DNA of 64,000 nucleotides from Patescibacteria group bacterium (GCA_025057905.1 JANWUX010000002.1:62001-126000), one strand, 5' to 3'. Positions 30,223 through 40,050 are shown, counted from the first letter of the stretch. A program made the numbers and translations. The notes: generated from the sequence alone by a model not told the origin.

Positions 30223-30407
30223 AATGGCCAGATTATCAGTTGTCACCAAGAAATGGAAATGAAGAGAGAAAAAGAGGCGGTATTTCTTAAACAAGAAAAC
30301 CTGCCCAAGAATCTATGGACCGGATAGTGAAGAAGTGACAGGAATAAACTAACCCAAAGCGCTACCGAGTCGGCGACGTGAGGTCAAAGGCCCGGTGCGC
30401 TTTTTTT
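30223..30407 (+). ncRNA. Candidate structured ncRNA, ~185 nt, unassigned family
   Basis: Starts after the strong promoter and ends in a GC-rich stem (GCGC-T-ACCG ... CGGTGCGC) plus T7 run. Internal hairpins: GGCGG-tat-TTTCTT-aaac-AAGAAA-a-CCTGCC, and long-range TTGTCAC/GTGACAG. Confidence 0.6.
30355..30407 (+). terminator. Rho-independent terminator
   Basis: aaagcgctaccg ... cccggtgcgcttttttt. Confidence 0.7.
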
Positions 30408-30408
30408 A

Positions 30409-30493
30409 TGGTGGGCGAGGGGAGACTTGAACTCCCACGGGTTCCCCCACAGCCCCCTCAAGACTGCGCGTCTGCCAATTCCGCCACTCGCCC
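30409..30493 (-). tRNA. tRNA-Leu (anticodon GAG), CCA encoded
   Basis: Reverse strand GGGCGAG...GCAGTCTTGAGGGGGCTGT...GTTCAAGTCTCCCCTCGCCCACCA; 7-bp acceptor, long variable arm, GAG in loop TTGAGGG. Confidence 0.93.
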
Positions 30494-30593
30494 TTATCAA
30501 TCTCTAAATTATATACAAAAAATCCTTCTTCACTCAGGAATTAATCACCTTCAAAAGCAGTTCTTTCGATATAATAGATTACTACTCATATCC

Positions 30594-30665
30594 GCCTGGA
30601 TAGTTTAGTGGCAAAACAAACCCTTGGTAAGGGTTAGAGCGCGGGTTCGATTCCCGCTCCAGGCT
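30594..30665 (+). tRNA. tRNA-Thr (anticodon GGT)
   Basis: GCCTGGA...AACCCTTGGTAAGGGTT...GCGGGTTCGATTCCCGCTCCAGGCT; 7-bp acceptor and 5-bp T and anticodon stems. Confidence 0.92.
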
Positions 30666-30702
30666 CAGATATTGACTGTTTTAAATTACTCTTTGACTTT
30701 GA

Positions 30703-31095
30703 GTGATAAAATCACTTGAAACCAAAAGAAGAAACTTTTTATGGTTCAAGTTTTTTATTATCCTCATTTTTACAGTTGGCGGTTTGTTTTTGGGAAAGAT
30801 TCTCACAAAAAGCCCAAAGACAAATGAAAATCGAGTTCTTGGAGAAAAACATCAACTTAACCAGGAAAGAAACGATTTTTTGAAAGAAAACTCAAGTCTG
30901 ATTCAAAGAGAAATAATGATTCTTAAGGAAAAAATTCTTGCTGATTCAAATAGGCTTCTTGAGATGACTCAGCAGAAACTGGCGACCTCAGTTGGCGAGT
31001 TTTTCTATCAGAAATCAGTTTATCCACTTATCAATCAGATAGAAAAACTACCTCAGGTTCATCAACAAAAAATAAAAGAATATCTTTGTCGGTGA
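30703..31095 (+). CDS. Small membrane-anchored coiled-coil protein
   Basis: N-terminal TM FFIILIFTVGGLFLGKIL followed by charged helix. Confidence 0.45.
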   Translation: MIKSLETKRRNFLWFKFFIILIFTVGGLFLGKILTKSPKTNENRVLGEKHQLNQERNDFLKENSSLIQREIMILKEKILADSNRLLEMTQQKLATSVGEFFYQKSVYPLINQIEKLPQVHQQKIKEYLCR

Positions 31096-31178
31096 TCTCG
31101 TAATTTACTCGGCCTTTAGATTGATTAAGCTTGTTCTGATTGAAAAAATGGCGTCTCTTTGATATTCTATTTCTGTTT

Positions 31179-31847
31179 ATGGAAGTTAGATATCTTGGCC
31201 ACTCCTCTTTTCTTATTAAAACAAAAAATACCAAGATTGTTACCGATCCTTATGATTCGGAAATGGTTGGTTTGAGATTCCCAAAGGTAGAAGCCGATAT
31301 CATTACTATTTCTCATTCCCACCCAGATCATAGTCGGGCTGATTTAGTCGGCTCAACCAGTAATGAACCGCCGCTGGTGATTGATCTTCCAGGCGAGTTT
31401 GAGAAGAAAGATGTTCGAATCACTGGTCTTAAAACTTTTCATGATGATCAAGACGGTGCTCAAAGAGGAGAGAACATTGTCTACAAGATTGAAGCTGAGG
31501 ATGTTTCTGTAGTTCACTTAGGTGATATCGGTCTTATTCCTTCCGAAGATTTTCTTGACTTGCTAGGCGAGGTTGACATCCTGATAATTCCCACTGGTGG
31601 TTTTTATACCATCGGGCCAGATGAAGCTGAAAAATTGGTAAGAAAAATTGAGCCTTCGGTTGTCATCCCTATGCATTACTATCTTGCTCAGCTTAATCAA
31701 AGGAACTTTGATAAGTTAAGACCAGTGGCCGAGTTCTTAAAGAAATTCGGCTTAGAGAAAATCGATCCTTTGCCTAAACTTGTTTACAAAAAAAAGGAGC
31801 AAGAAAAAGAGATGGAGGTTATTGTCCTGGAGGTCCAAAACCCGTAA
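31179..31847 (+). CDS. MBL-fold metal-dependent hydrolase (COG2220-like)
   Basis: MEVRYLGHSSFLIKTKNTKIVTDPYD...ITISHSHPDH...VVHLGDIG...VVIPMHY; ORF track start 31140. Confidence 0.85.
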   Translation: MEVRYLGHSSFLIKTKNTKIVTDPYDSEMVGLRFPKVEADIITISHSHPDHSRADLVGSTSNEPPLVIDLPGEFEKKDVRITGLKTFHDDQDGAQRGENIVYKIEAEDVSVVHLGDIGLIPSEDFLDLLGEVDILIIPTGGFYTIGPDEAEKLVRKIEPSVVIPMHYYLAQLNQRNFDKLRPVAEFLKKFGLEKIDPLPKLVYKKKEQEKEMEVIVLEVQNP

Positions 31848-31861
31848 AATCTCTAGATTCC

Positions 31862-33214
31862 GTGCAGGTGTCTATGACAACTTCTTCTTCTGATTCTCTG
31901 AAAGTGCCTCCTCATGATCTTGAGGCCGAGAAATCGGTTCTGGGAGCGATTCTGATAGACTCAGAGGCAATGAGCTTGGTTGCCGAGTTTCTTCGCCCCG
32001 ATCATTTTTACTCTCCGGAAAACCGAATAATTTTCTCCTGCATGATAAGCCTACATGAGAAGCAGAAACCAATTGACATCGTTACCCTTCAAGACGAGCT
32101 GAAAAAAAGAGACTCGATTAACAAAATTGGTGGAAAAAATTACTTAGTGGAACTAATCAACACCGTACCAACCTCAGCTAATATCGAGCAGTACGGACTT
32201 ATCGTCAAAAATCACTTCATCAGGAGAAGCTTGATTGATCTCTCTTCGAGAATTGTTGAAAAGGCCTTTGATAGTAAAATCGATGTTAGAAAACTTCTTG
32301 ATGAATCGGAGTCAGCGCTTTTTTCTCTCTCCCAAACTCATCTCCATCGTGACTTTGTTGAGCTGAAGGAAATTCTGTCGGAAAGCTTTGAGCGGCTCGA
32401 GGAGTTTATGAAGAAGGGGACTCATCTTCGGGGTGTCCCAACAGGCTTTGTCGACCTGGATCACAAACTGGCGGGCATGCAGGAGTCAAATTTGTTGATC
32501 TTAGCAGCCAGACCAGGTATCGGAAAAACAACCTTTGCTCTTAACATCGCCTTTAACGTTGCTGTTAAAGAAAAACTGCCAGTTGGCTTTTTTTCCTTGG
32601 AAATGAGCAAGGAAGAGCTGGTTGATAGGTTGCTGATAAGTGCTGCCGATATCGACGGCTGGCGACTAAAGACCGGTCGTCTTTCTGATGACGATTACAA
32701 AAAACTTGTCGAAGCAATGGGAGAACTTTCTGATGGCCTAATATTTGTTGATGACACACCCGGCCTTTCGGTTATTGAGATTAGGACCAGAGCCAGAAAA
32801 TTAAAGATAGAAAAAGACGTAAAACTTCTCATTGTTGACTATCTTCAATTAGCCAACGCCGGTCGCTACTATGAATCCCGAGTTAATGAGGTTTCGGCAG
32901 TGTCTCAAGGATTAAAAAATCTTGCTCGGGAGCTGAGAATCCCGATACTGGCGATTTCTCAACTGTCTCGAGCGGTTGAAACTCGAAGTCAAAAAAAACC
33001 ACAACTCTCCGATCTCCGGGAGTCAGGGAGTATTGAGCAGGATGCTGATGTGGTAATGTTTTTGTATCAAGAGGACGAAACTGAAGAGCTTCTGGTTGAG
33101 CAAAATAAACGCCTAATAAAACTTTTCGTGGCTAAGCACCGAAATGGCCCCACGGGCGAGCTTGATTTAATGTTTCGAGGTGATCGAGTTAGATTTTACA
33201 GTGTCGAAAAATAA
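31862..33214 (+). CDS. dnaB: Replicative DNA helicase DnaB
   Basis: PPHDLEAEKSVLGAIL, LAARPGIGKTTFALNIA, FFSLEMSKEEL, LLIVDYLQLA, LSDLRESGSIEQDADVVMFLYQ. Confidence 0.96.
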   Translation: MQVSMTTSSSDSLKVPPHDLEAEKSVLGAILIDSEAMSLVAEFLRPDHFYSPENRIIFSCMISLHEKQKPIDIVTLQDELKKRDSINKIGGKNYLVELINTVPTSANIEQYGLIVKNHFIRRSLIDLSSRIVEKAFDSKIDVRKLLDESESALFSLSQTHLHRDFVELKEILSESFERLEEFMKKGTHLRGVPTGFVDLDHKLAGMQESNLLILAARPGIGKTTFALNIAFNVAVKEKLPVGFFSLEMSKEELVDRLLISAADIDGWRLKTGRLSDDDYKKLVEAMGELSDGLIFVDDTPGLSVIEIRTRARKLKIEKDVKLLIVDYLQLANAGRYYESRVNEVSAVSQGLKNLARELRIPILAISQLSRAVETRSQKKPQLSDLRESGSIEQDADVVMFLYQEDETEELLVEQNKRLIKLFVAKHRNGPTGELDLMFRGDRVRFYSVEK

Positions 33215-33224
33215 GATTAAAGTT

Positions 33225-33818
33225 TTAGCCGTGGACAAATAATTTTTTGATAAAGAAAGAGATTGCTAAACCGTAAACGGCACCAGCGACAACATCGAGA
33301 ACATAATGAACTCCAAGATATACACGGGAGTAGCCAATTCCCAAGGCCAAGAGAAAATAGAGAGTTTTTCTTTTTTTATCAAAAAAAGAGAGAATTGAGG
33401 CCAAGGAAAAAGCGATCGTGGCGTGGCTAGAGGGAAAGGAATAGTCGTTAAAGAAAATCTTAGGCAATTTTGTTTTTTCCATCAAGAAAATAAAATTTTG
33501 ATTGGTTTTTCTTGGTTTTGGTCTTGGCCGTTTGAATATGTTCTTCATCACCACCTCGCAGAGAAAAAAACTTGACAAAAGAGTGATAAAAAAAACTAGG
33601 AGAAATTGCCTGTCTTTCTTAGATATGCCCGGAGATTTTTTTTCTTCGAGGAAAACAATCAAACATACAATAATCAACCAAACAAGAACACTGCTTCCTT
33701 GAAGAGAAAAAAAAGAAAAGAAAAAATCAAAAAGAGGATTACTTGGGAAGAGATTTTGAGCCATGGAGGTAATCTCGACATCAAAAACAAGGATTCTTCC
33801 TAGAGTATAATTTTCCAT
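33225..33818 (-). CDS. PAP2-family membrane phosphatase
   Basis: KRPRPKPR, SFPSSHATIAFSLA, GYSRVYLGVHYVLDVVAG. Confidence 0.92.
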   Translation of the reverse strand: MENYTLGRILVFDVEITSMAQNLFPSNPLFDFFFSFFSLQGSSVLVWLIIVCLIVFLEEKKSPGISKKDRQFLLVFFITLLSSFFLCEVVMKNIFKRPRPKPRKTNQNFIFLMEKTKLPKIFFNDYSFPSSHATIAFSLASILSFFDKKRKTLYFLLALGIGYSRVYLGVHYVLDVVAGAVYGLAISFFIKKLFVHG

Positions 33819-33866
33819 CTGAGTTTTGGTTTTATATAAATTAACCCAAACCCCCCATTAAATTCA

Positions 33867-34547
33867 ATGAGAAAAAAACTAAAGGCAGTTATCTTTGATT
33901 TCGACGGGACAATCGCAAATACTTTACCTTTTTCTCTTAAAAAAATTGGCGCTCTCGCCAAGAAGTATCGATTAGATGAAAAAAAACTCATCGAGAAAAT
34001 TCGCACCCGATCCCCTTGGCAACTGATTAAGGAATTAAACCTTAGTTTAGTAAAACTTTTTTTAATACTCTTTGAGGTTAGAAAAGCTCAACAGGAGCTT
34101 TATTCTCAGATCAAGACAATTAAAATTTTTCCGGGAATAAAAAATCTTCTTAAAAGCCTAAAAAATAAAGAAATCACTCTCTATATTTATTCTTCTAATC
34201 TAAAAAAAAATATTGATTTTTTTCTCAAAAAAGAAAAGATTGATTGTTTTTTCAAGAAGGTCTATACCGGCAAAAGTTTGCTTTCAAAAGAGAGCGATCT
34301 AACTCGAATTTTGACTGAGGAAAACCTGGATAGAGAAAAGGTTGTTTATGTTGCTGATGAGGTTCGTGATGTTGTTGCTTGCCGAAAAGCTGGGATAAGG
34401 ATGATTGGTGTCGGTTGGGGTTTGGCAGGAAAAGAGGGATTCGAAAATCACCCCCCAGACTTTTTCGCAGAAAAGCCAAAAAAAATCTTATCCTTGATTA
34501 AGTCATTCTTGTTAATATTTATTCTTTTATCCTGTATACATATATAG
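33867..34547 (+). CDS. HAD-superfamily hydrolase
   Basis: AVIFDFDGTIANTLP...VVYVADEVRDVVACRKAGIRMIGVGWGL. Confidence 0.88.
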   Translation: MRKKLKAVIFDFDGTIANTLPFSLKKIGALAKKYRLDEKKLIEKIRTRSPWQLIKELNLSLVKLFLILFEVRKAQQELYSQIKTIKIFPGIKNLLKSLKNKEITLYIYSSNLKKNIDFFLKKEKIDCFFKKVYTGKSLLSKESDLTRILTEENLDREKVVYVADEVRDVVACRKAGIRMIGVGWGLAGKEGFENHPPDFFAEKPKKILSLIKSFLLIFILLSCIHI

Positions 34548-35094
34548 TATTGACCTTGCCACGAAAAATCTTTGATGGTTTTATCTTAGGTAACGGATAG
34601 AAATAAGAGACAATTTTTAGCTCTTTCAAGAGAAGTTGATTTTCAATCGAGATTTTTTTTATTTTTCTAAGAACTTTTTCAAGATACCAAGGCGAAAGAT
34701 AAAGATAAAAGGTAAGAGAGATAGGGGAGCAAAGGTTAATTTTTTTTATTTGGAAATCAAAAAGATCGTCCAGGAAAATCTTAATATTTTTTTTGTTTGA
34801 ATGAACTAAGCGTCTAAGAAAAATGATTAAGACAAGTATTGGGTTAATCTCGAAGGCAAAAAACTTGGTTGTCAGCTTTTTTTGATATGCAGCTTGGGCG
34901 GCTTTCAAAATTACCGAGCCATCACCGGCACCAAGATCAACAACTGCCTGATTATTCCTCAGGTTAAAAGCCTTAATGATTAAAGGCAGATCTTTAGGAT
35001 GAGAAGGAAAGTAAGGAACAGGCGAGATAAATTTCAGGAAAAAAAAGGTAATTACCAGAAAAAAAATCAAGACAATGATCAAAAAAACAGGCAT
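34519..35094 (-). CDS. SAM-dependent methyltransferase-like membrane protein
   Basis: N-terminal TM; AVVDLGAGDGSVILKAAQAAYQKKLTTKFFAFEINP. Confidence 0.7.
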   Translation of the reverse strand: MPVFLIIVLIFFLVITFFFLKFISPVPYFPSHPKDLPLIIKAFNLRNNQAVVDLGAGDGSVILKAAQAAYQKKLTTKFFAFEINPILVLIIFLRRLVHSNKKNIKIFLDDLFDFQIKKINLCSPISLTFYLYLSPWYLEKVLRKIKKISIENQLLLKELKIVSYFYPLPKIKPSKIFRGKVNTIYVYRIKE

Positions 35095-35176
35095 GGATTT
35101 TATTTGAGGTGACTGAATGATTTTTTTGGCATTTTCTTCTTTAAGAGGGGATTTTGTTATACTTTAGAAAAAGTTC

Positions 35177-35989
35177 ATGGTGCCAGTCCTTTTTTCACTA
35201 GGACCAATTAAATTATATACCTTCGGTGTTTTTCTCTCACTTGGCCTTCTTTTTGGAGCTTTTGTTCTTTGGAAAATTATTAGGCTGACGGTTTATAAGG
35301 AAGAGCAAGTTTTTGATTTGGTACTTATTTCATCTGCTTTCGGTTTGTTCTTCAGTCGCGTGGTATATGTGGTTTTAAATTTTGATCGTTTTGGTTTTGA
35401 TCTTTTAAAATTTATCTTGATCAATGGTTATCCAGGACTATCAATTTACGGCTTCCTCTTTGGATTTTTGATCTCTGCTTGGGTGCTCTCAAAGATGAAA
35501 AAAATTAAGTTTCTTGAGATGGTTGATCAGTTGTGTCCCCCATTCTTTTTGGTTATTTTTTTTGGCAAGCTTGGTGCCTTTTTTTCCGGCTCCGAACCGG
35601 GGACACCAACAAATTTTTTCATTAAGACAAGATATCTCGGCCTAGAGGGTTATCGGCATTTAACCGCCTTCTATGAAGCTATTTTTTTTCTTGGGGGAGT
35701 CTTTTTGTCTTATCAAATTTTGCAGGAGATAAGGAAAGAAAGATTTTTTAGGGGCTTTTTGTTCTTTTTTTCTTTGTGGTTTTTTTCTTTGATTACTTTT
35801 CTCTTTGATCCCTTAAAACAAAACAAGCTCTTTATTTCCAAAATCAGTTTTAATTTTTTTCTTTCTTTCGGTTTGTTGTTGACAATATCAATGTTCTTCT
35901 TTTATTATTTTAGGGAGTTGATTTTTATCACGATAAAACAATATGGAAAAAAAATTATCGAAAAAATTTATTCAAAAACAAAGAGATAG
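35177..35989 (+). CDS. lgt: Prolipoprotein diacylglyceryl transferase
   Basis: LGPIKLYTFGVFLSLGLLFGA; GYPGLSIYGFLFG; FFGKLGAFFSGSEPGTPT; YEAIFF. Confidence 0.8.
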   Translation: MVPVLFSLGPIKLYTFGVFLSLGLLFGAFVLWKIIRLTVYKEEQVFDLVLISSAFGLFFSRVVYVVLNFDRFGFDLLKFILINGYPGLSIYGFLFGFLISAWVLSKMKKIKFLEMVDQLCPPFFLVIFFGKLGAFFSGSEPGTPTNFFIKTRYLGLEGYRHLTAFYEAIFFLGGVFLSYQILQEIRKERFFRGFLFFFSLWFFSLITFLFDPLKQNKLFISKISFNFFLSFGLLLTISMFFFYYFRELIFITIKQYGKKIIEKIYSKTKR

Positions 35990-36311
35990 ATTAATCAAGG
36001 AAAGAGAGAAGCTAATTAGCCAAATAGCGACTCTAAAAAAAGATGATCCCTTTGCCGATCCAGATCACGCTTCTGATAATGCGGCAGTTGACACCGATGT
36101 AAGAGAGCAAATTGGCCATGAAACTATTCAAGCGGAAATTGACGATTTAGAAAAAAGAATTCGAGAAATTGACAAAGCTTTGATGAAAATCAACAAAAGT
36201 GGAAGTTACGGTATTTGTGAGCTTTGTCGAGAACCAATCCCTATTGCTCGCCTAGAGATTCTTCCTGAAGCGGCCTACTGCGTTGACTGTGAAAAGAAAC
36301 TAAGAAAATAG
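35943..36311 (+). CDS. DksA/TraR-type zinc-finger protein
   Basis: GSYGICELCREPIPIARLEILPEAAYCVDCEKK. Confidence 0.9.
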   Translation: MEKKLSKKFIQKQRDRLIKEREKLISQIATLKKDDPFADPDHASDNAAVDTDVREQIGHETIQAEIDDLEKRIREIDKALMKINKSGSYGICELCREPIPIARLEILPEAAYCVDCEKKLRK

Positions 36312-36391
36312 AATAATTAGTCCTCTCTTACTTTCAGCTGAACTTATCCGCAAGTTATTTCGTATACTTAAATTAACATTCACTCTGACTT

Positions 36392-38122
36392 ATGTCAGAA
36401 ATAAACATTTCGTTGGTTTTTGATTTTTTTCTTTTTTTGGTGATTCCCTTCATCTTTGGGATGATAGTAAAGAGAATTGGCCTTCCCCCAGTCATTGGCT
36501 ACATTACTGGTGGAATCTTCTACGGCTCTTTTTTTAGTAGTCAGACGTCTCAAGAAACAATTAAGAACTTTGCCTATTTTGGGATTCTTCTCCTTCTTTT
36601 TACAGTCGGCCTGGAAACAAATTTTTCACGTCTGTTTTCTTTCAAAAAAATCATTCTGGTTGCCGGAACTCTTCAGGTTGTTCTGTCAATAATTATTGTC
36701 GGCCTGATCTCTATAATCTTTAGTTTTCCACCTATAGTTTCGTTCTTGATTGGAATTGCTCTCTCCTCTTCTAGTACGGGCTTGGTGGCAAAAATTATTC
36801 AAGATAGGGGGGAGGAATCGTCTTTTTTGGGGGAGGTGGCGATGGGAATTCTCCTTTTCCAAGATCTTGCCTTCATTCCGTTTATGATAATTTTTTCTTC
36901 CTTTACCAATGGTCAGACACTTACTTTTTTTAATTTTATCGCCAATCTGACAACAAGTCTTGTCAAGTCAACTTTGATTATTATTTGTCTTTTCTACCTT
37001 GGTCAAAGATTTGTTCCTTTATTGTTTGAAAAGATCGCTCTTATATCTCGCGAGTTATTTAATCTCTTTATTATTGTTTTTATTTTTTTGGTTACTCTTA
37101 TCTCATTGTCTTTAAACATTCCTACTTTAGTCGGAGTTTTCATTGCTGGCATATTTCTTTCTTCAAGTCTCCAGCATCATCATATCTTTGCTCAAATCAG
37201 GCCTTTTCGAGATCTTCTGGCGGTGATTTTTTTTGTTTATATCGGAACAAACATAAGAATCTTTTCGGAGATAAATTTTCTTCCTCAAATCTTTTTATTT
37301 ACTTTTTTGGTGGTCCTAGCAAAAGCAATTCTTATTCTGATTATCTTTCTTTCTTTGAGATTCCACACTCGGATGAGTTTTGCCCTGGCTGCCTACCTGT
37401 TTCAAATTGATGAAGATGCTTTCATTTTGATGTCGACTGCCTTGATGAATAATCTAATTTCAAAGAATGATTATCTTTTTATAATCACAAGCGTTCTTCT
37501 TACCTTGATCATCACTCCGATTTTAATAAATCAAAAAGACGATATTTACCGGAGGCTAAGATATTTTATTAAAACCTATCTCCCTTTTGTAGAAAACTTC
37601 ATTATTTACCGGTTAGACACGGATAAATCACCAATAGATCAGCTAAATCTAAAGAATCATATTGTTATCTGTGGTTATGGAAGAGTGGGCAGTTACATTG
37701 GCCGCTCGCTGATGACGGCTGGCATTCCTTACTTAGCGATTGATTACAACTATCACATTGTTGAAAAAGCCCGAAAACAAGGGGTTAGCATAATTTATGG
37801 CGACCCAACAGATATTGATATCCTTGACTATGCTCAGGTTGATGAAGCAGTGGTTTTGGTGCTCTCCCTTCCTGATCGAAGTTCTCAAGAAAAGATAATT
37901 CTTAACGCCAGAAAGCTTAATCCTCGGATTTTTATCATCAGTCGAGTTCACAAGAAAATCGATCACTTGAAGATGAGAGACTTAGGGGCAAATGTGGTTG
38001 TCCAACCAGAATTTGAAGCTTCGATTTCGATAATTAAGAAAATTTTCCTTCTTTATCACGTAGATAAGCAAGAGATAGTTAACAAAATTAAGAGACTAAA
38101 GATCGAGCATGGCTTAAGTTAA
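36392..38122 (+). CDS. CPA2-type cation/H+ antiporter with RCK/TrkA-N domain (KefB-like)
   Basis: GLPPVIGYITGGIFYG, FTVGLETNFSRL; HIVICGYGRVGSYIGRSLMTAGIPYLAIDYN. Confidence 0.92.
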   Translation: MSEINISLVFDFFLFLVIPFIFGMIVKRIGLPPVIGYITGGIFYGSFFSSQTSQETIKNFAYFGILLLLFTVGLETNFSRLFSFKKIILVAGTLQVVLSIIIVGLISIIFSFPPIVSFLIGIALSSSSTGLVAKIIQDRGEESSFLGEVAMGILLFQDLAFIPFMIIFSSFTNGQTLTFFNFIANLTTSLVKSTLIIICLFYLGQRFVPLLFEKIALISRELFNLFIIVFIFLVTLISLSLNIPTLVGVFIAGIFLSSSLQHHHIFAQIRPFRDLLAVIFFVYIGTNIRIFSEINFLPQIFLFTFLVVLAKAILILIIFLSLRFHTRMSFALAAYLFQIDEDAFILMSTALMNNLISKNDYLFIITSVLLTLIITPILINQKDDIYRRLRYFIKTYLPFVENFIIYRLDTDKSPIDQLNLKNHIVICGYGRVGSYIGRSLMTAGIPYLAIDYNYHIVEKARKQGVSIIYGDPTDIDILDYAQVDEAVVLVLSLPDRSSQEKIILNARKLNPRIFIISRVHKKIDHLKMRDLGANVVVQPEFEASISIIKKIFLLYHVDKQEIVNKIKRLKIEHGLS

Positions 38123-38123
38123 G

Positions 38124-38990
38124 ATGCACCTTCGAAATCAATCTTCCTGGAAGACAAAAAAAATTTCTTTGGTTTTTTTTCTCTTTTTATTATCAATTCT
38201 CATTTCCAGCGAGTTTAGGAATTCTGTTTTTTTAAAAGGAAAAGAGAGAATAAATGTCGTTCTTTACGATGAAACTCCTAAGTATCTCTCATTTTCCTCT
38301 TCAGGAATTAATTATCTGGTAGAAGTTTCACCAAACTCAAAGGTGCTTGTGCCGGGAGGTTATGGCCTTTATCGAGTTGGAGGACTAGGAAAATTGGCAA
38401 GTTTAGAGAAAGATCCATTTCTAATTAAAAAAACTTTTTCTGGAGCCTCGGCTTCTTTTGTAGACCTGTATTTTTACTCACCGGGGGAGATTTACTACTT
38501 TGATAAAGACAAATCATCAAAAATCGATATTCTAAAATTGGTGGCTTTTTCCCCATCAAATGCCAATCTGATTGACAGAATGGCGCTTTTTTTTAGTCTT
38601 CTTGGCAAGGATTATTCTGATTTTAAAGTGATTAAGATTAAGTGGGAGATTTTTGTTCAAGAGAAATTTAATAAGAAATATCAAGGAGTCTTTTATAAAA
38701 AAAGCTACCGAGAGAGACTGCCATCCGTTCAGATTATCTATCACCAGAGCTTCTCAACTGCTAATTTATTGGGCCAAATTCTCGTCGGGGAGGGGATAAG
38801 GGTTGTTGATCTAACAAAAGACAAACAAGAACTGATCTCAAGCCGGTGTCGGGTGATCGCCAAAAAAAATGATTTTATAGCCAAAGACATTGCTGAGTAT
38901 TTTAACTGTCGACTCGAGAAGGGAAGTCCGCCAATTTCTGATATAATTTTTCAACTCGGTTCGTTAGAAACTCAGTGGGCGGTCAGATAA
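38124..38990 (+). CDS. Membrane-anchored protein with LytR_C-like C-terminus
   Basis: N-terminal TM; VQIIYHQSFSTANLLGQILVGEGIRVVDL...YFNCRLEKGSPPISDIIFQLG. Confidence 0.5.
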   Translation: MHLRNQSSWKTKKISLVFFLFLLSILISSEFRNSVFLKGKERINVVLYDETPKYLSFSSSGINYLVEVSPNSKVLVPGGYGLYRVGGLGKLASLEKDPFLIKKTFSGASASFVDLYFYSPGEIYYFDKDKSSKIDILKLVAFSPSNANLIDRMALFFSLLGKDYSDFKVIKIKWEIFVQEKFNKKYQGVFYKKSYRERLPSVQIIYHQSFSTANLLGQILVGEGIRVVDLTKDKQELISSRCRVIAKKNDFIAKDIAEYFNCRLEKGSPPISDIIFQLGSLETQWAVR

Positions 38991-38991
38991 A

Positions 38992-39150
38992 ATGTTTTTT
39001 TGGTTTTTAGTTATCCTGTTAATATCTTTCATCTTGGCACTAAGATCAATGAGAGACTTTGAAGTTCCAAGGGAAGTCAGGCGACTTCTAAAATCGAGGA
39101 TGATTCGAGGAACAATTGTTTTCTTCAAGAATAAAATAAAGCATTACTGA
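38992..39150 (+). CDS. Small (52 aa) single-TM protein
   Basis: MFFWFLVILLISFILALRSMRDFEVPREVRRLLKSRMIRGTIVFFKNKIKHY*; below the ORF-track size cut-off; starts 2 nt after the upstream stop. Confidence 0.5.
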   Translation: MFFWFLVILLISFILALRSMRDFEVPREVRRLLKSRMIRGTIVFFKNKIKHY

Positions 39151-39159
39151 GCGCTTTAT

Positions 39160-39963
39160 TTAGCTTTCTTCTTCTTGAGTTTCTTCTTGATAGCCAAGGT
39201 CAAGATAATCTTCTTTTTCCTCAGTTGCTAAAGACTCCGCGAGTTTTTCAAGATCGCTATCGGAGAGATATTCCTCACCTTCGTCTTCCGTTTCATGTTC
39301 CTGATCTTCTTGGTTTTGGTTTAGGCTGGCTGACGGAGAAGTGACGGCAAAGGGAATATAACGGGCAATTTTTTTACCTCTTTTTTCTTCTTTTAAGAAA
39401 ACGACGACTTTTTTTAAATTGGCCTCTTTGACATAGCATTTAAAAATACTGCCGTTTTTGATGAAGATTGATAATCTCTTGGAAAGATCATCTGGCAAGC
39501 AGCCAACATAATCTTTGTTTTTAGTTCGAATTTCTATTTTTCTTTTCTTAAGATTCATTTGTAGTTCCTGGCCGATTGACAGACTAGCAAGGATGTCCTT
39601 TTGACCACAGTTGACAAGGGCAACTGATTTAGTTCTTCCTGGAATATCAAGAAAGGCATTTGGGTCAAGTGTTGAGCTGGAGTAGGGCCTATTATTCTTT
39701 TCTTCAAGAATTTTTATTTTTTTCAAATTTTCCTCGACAAGATAGTTTTCTGGTTGAATTTTTTTTGCCATTAAGTAGGCTTTTTTTGATCTTTGTAGAT
39801 TGCCTTTTTGAAGATAAGCAAAGCCAAGCCTTAGATAAGCGTCGAGATTTTTTTTGTCTTTTTCAATTATTTTTTCATTCAGGGCAATCGCCTCATCCCA
39901 CCGATTATTAATTGCAGCGTCTATTGATCTCTCCTCGAGCTCAGAGAGGTTTTCTTCTGACAT
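39160..39963 (-). CDS. TPR-repeat protein with acidic tail
   Basis: NNRWDEAIALNEKIIEKDKKNLDAYLRLGFAYLQKGNLQRSKKAYLMAKKIQPENYLVEENLKK; Asp/Glu-rich C-terminus. Confidence 0.75.
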   Translation of the reverse strand: MSEENLSELEERSIDAAINNRWDEAIALNEKIIEKDKKNLDAYLRLGFAYLQKGNLQRSKKAYLMAKKIQPENYLVEENLKKIKILEEKNNRPYSSSTLDPNAFLDIPGRTKSVALVNCGQKDILASLSIGQELQMNLKKRKIEIRTKNKDYVGCLPDDLSKRLSIFIKNGSIFKCYVKEANLKKVVVFLKEEKRGKKIARYIPFAVTSPSASLNQNQEDQEHETEDEGEEYLSDSDLEKLAESLATEEKEDYLDLGYQEETQEEES

Positions 39964-40050
39964 GGTTTAAAAAGTATATTTTAAAAAGAATAAAAGTCAA
40001 GACAAGGAGAAGAAACAAAAAACGATTAAATCAAGTAAAATATTAATCGT

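Noticed and set aside
30355-30407. accgagtcgg...cggtgc resembles the 3' hairpin of a Cas9 tracrRNA
   Set aside because: No CRISPR repeats or cas genes in the window; the segment folds as a plain GC-rich terminator. The similarity is short and probably chance.
30378-30608. 76-aa ORF on + strand in the ORF track
   Set aside because: It lies across the tRNA-Leu gene (antisense) and the start of tRNA-Thr; a spurious ORF.
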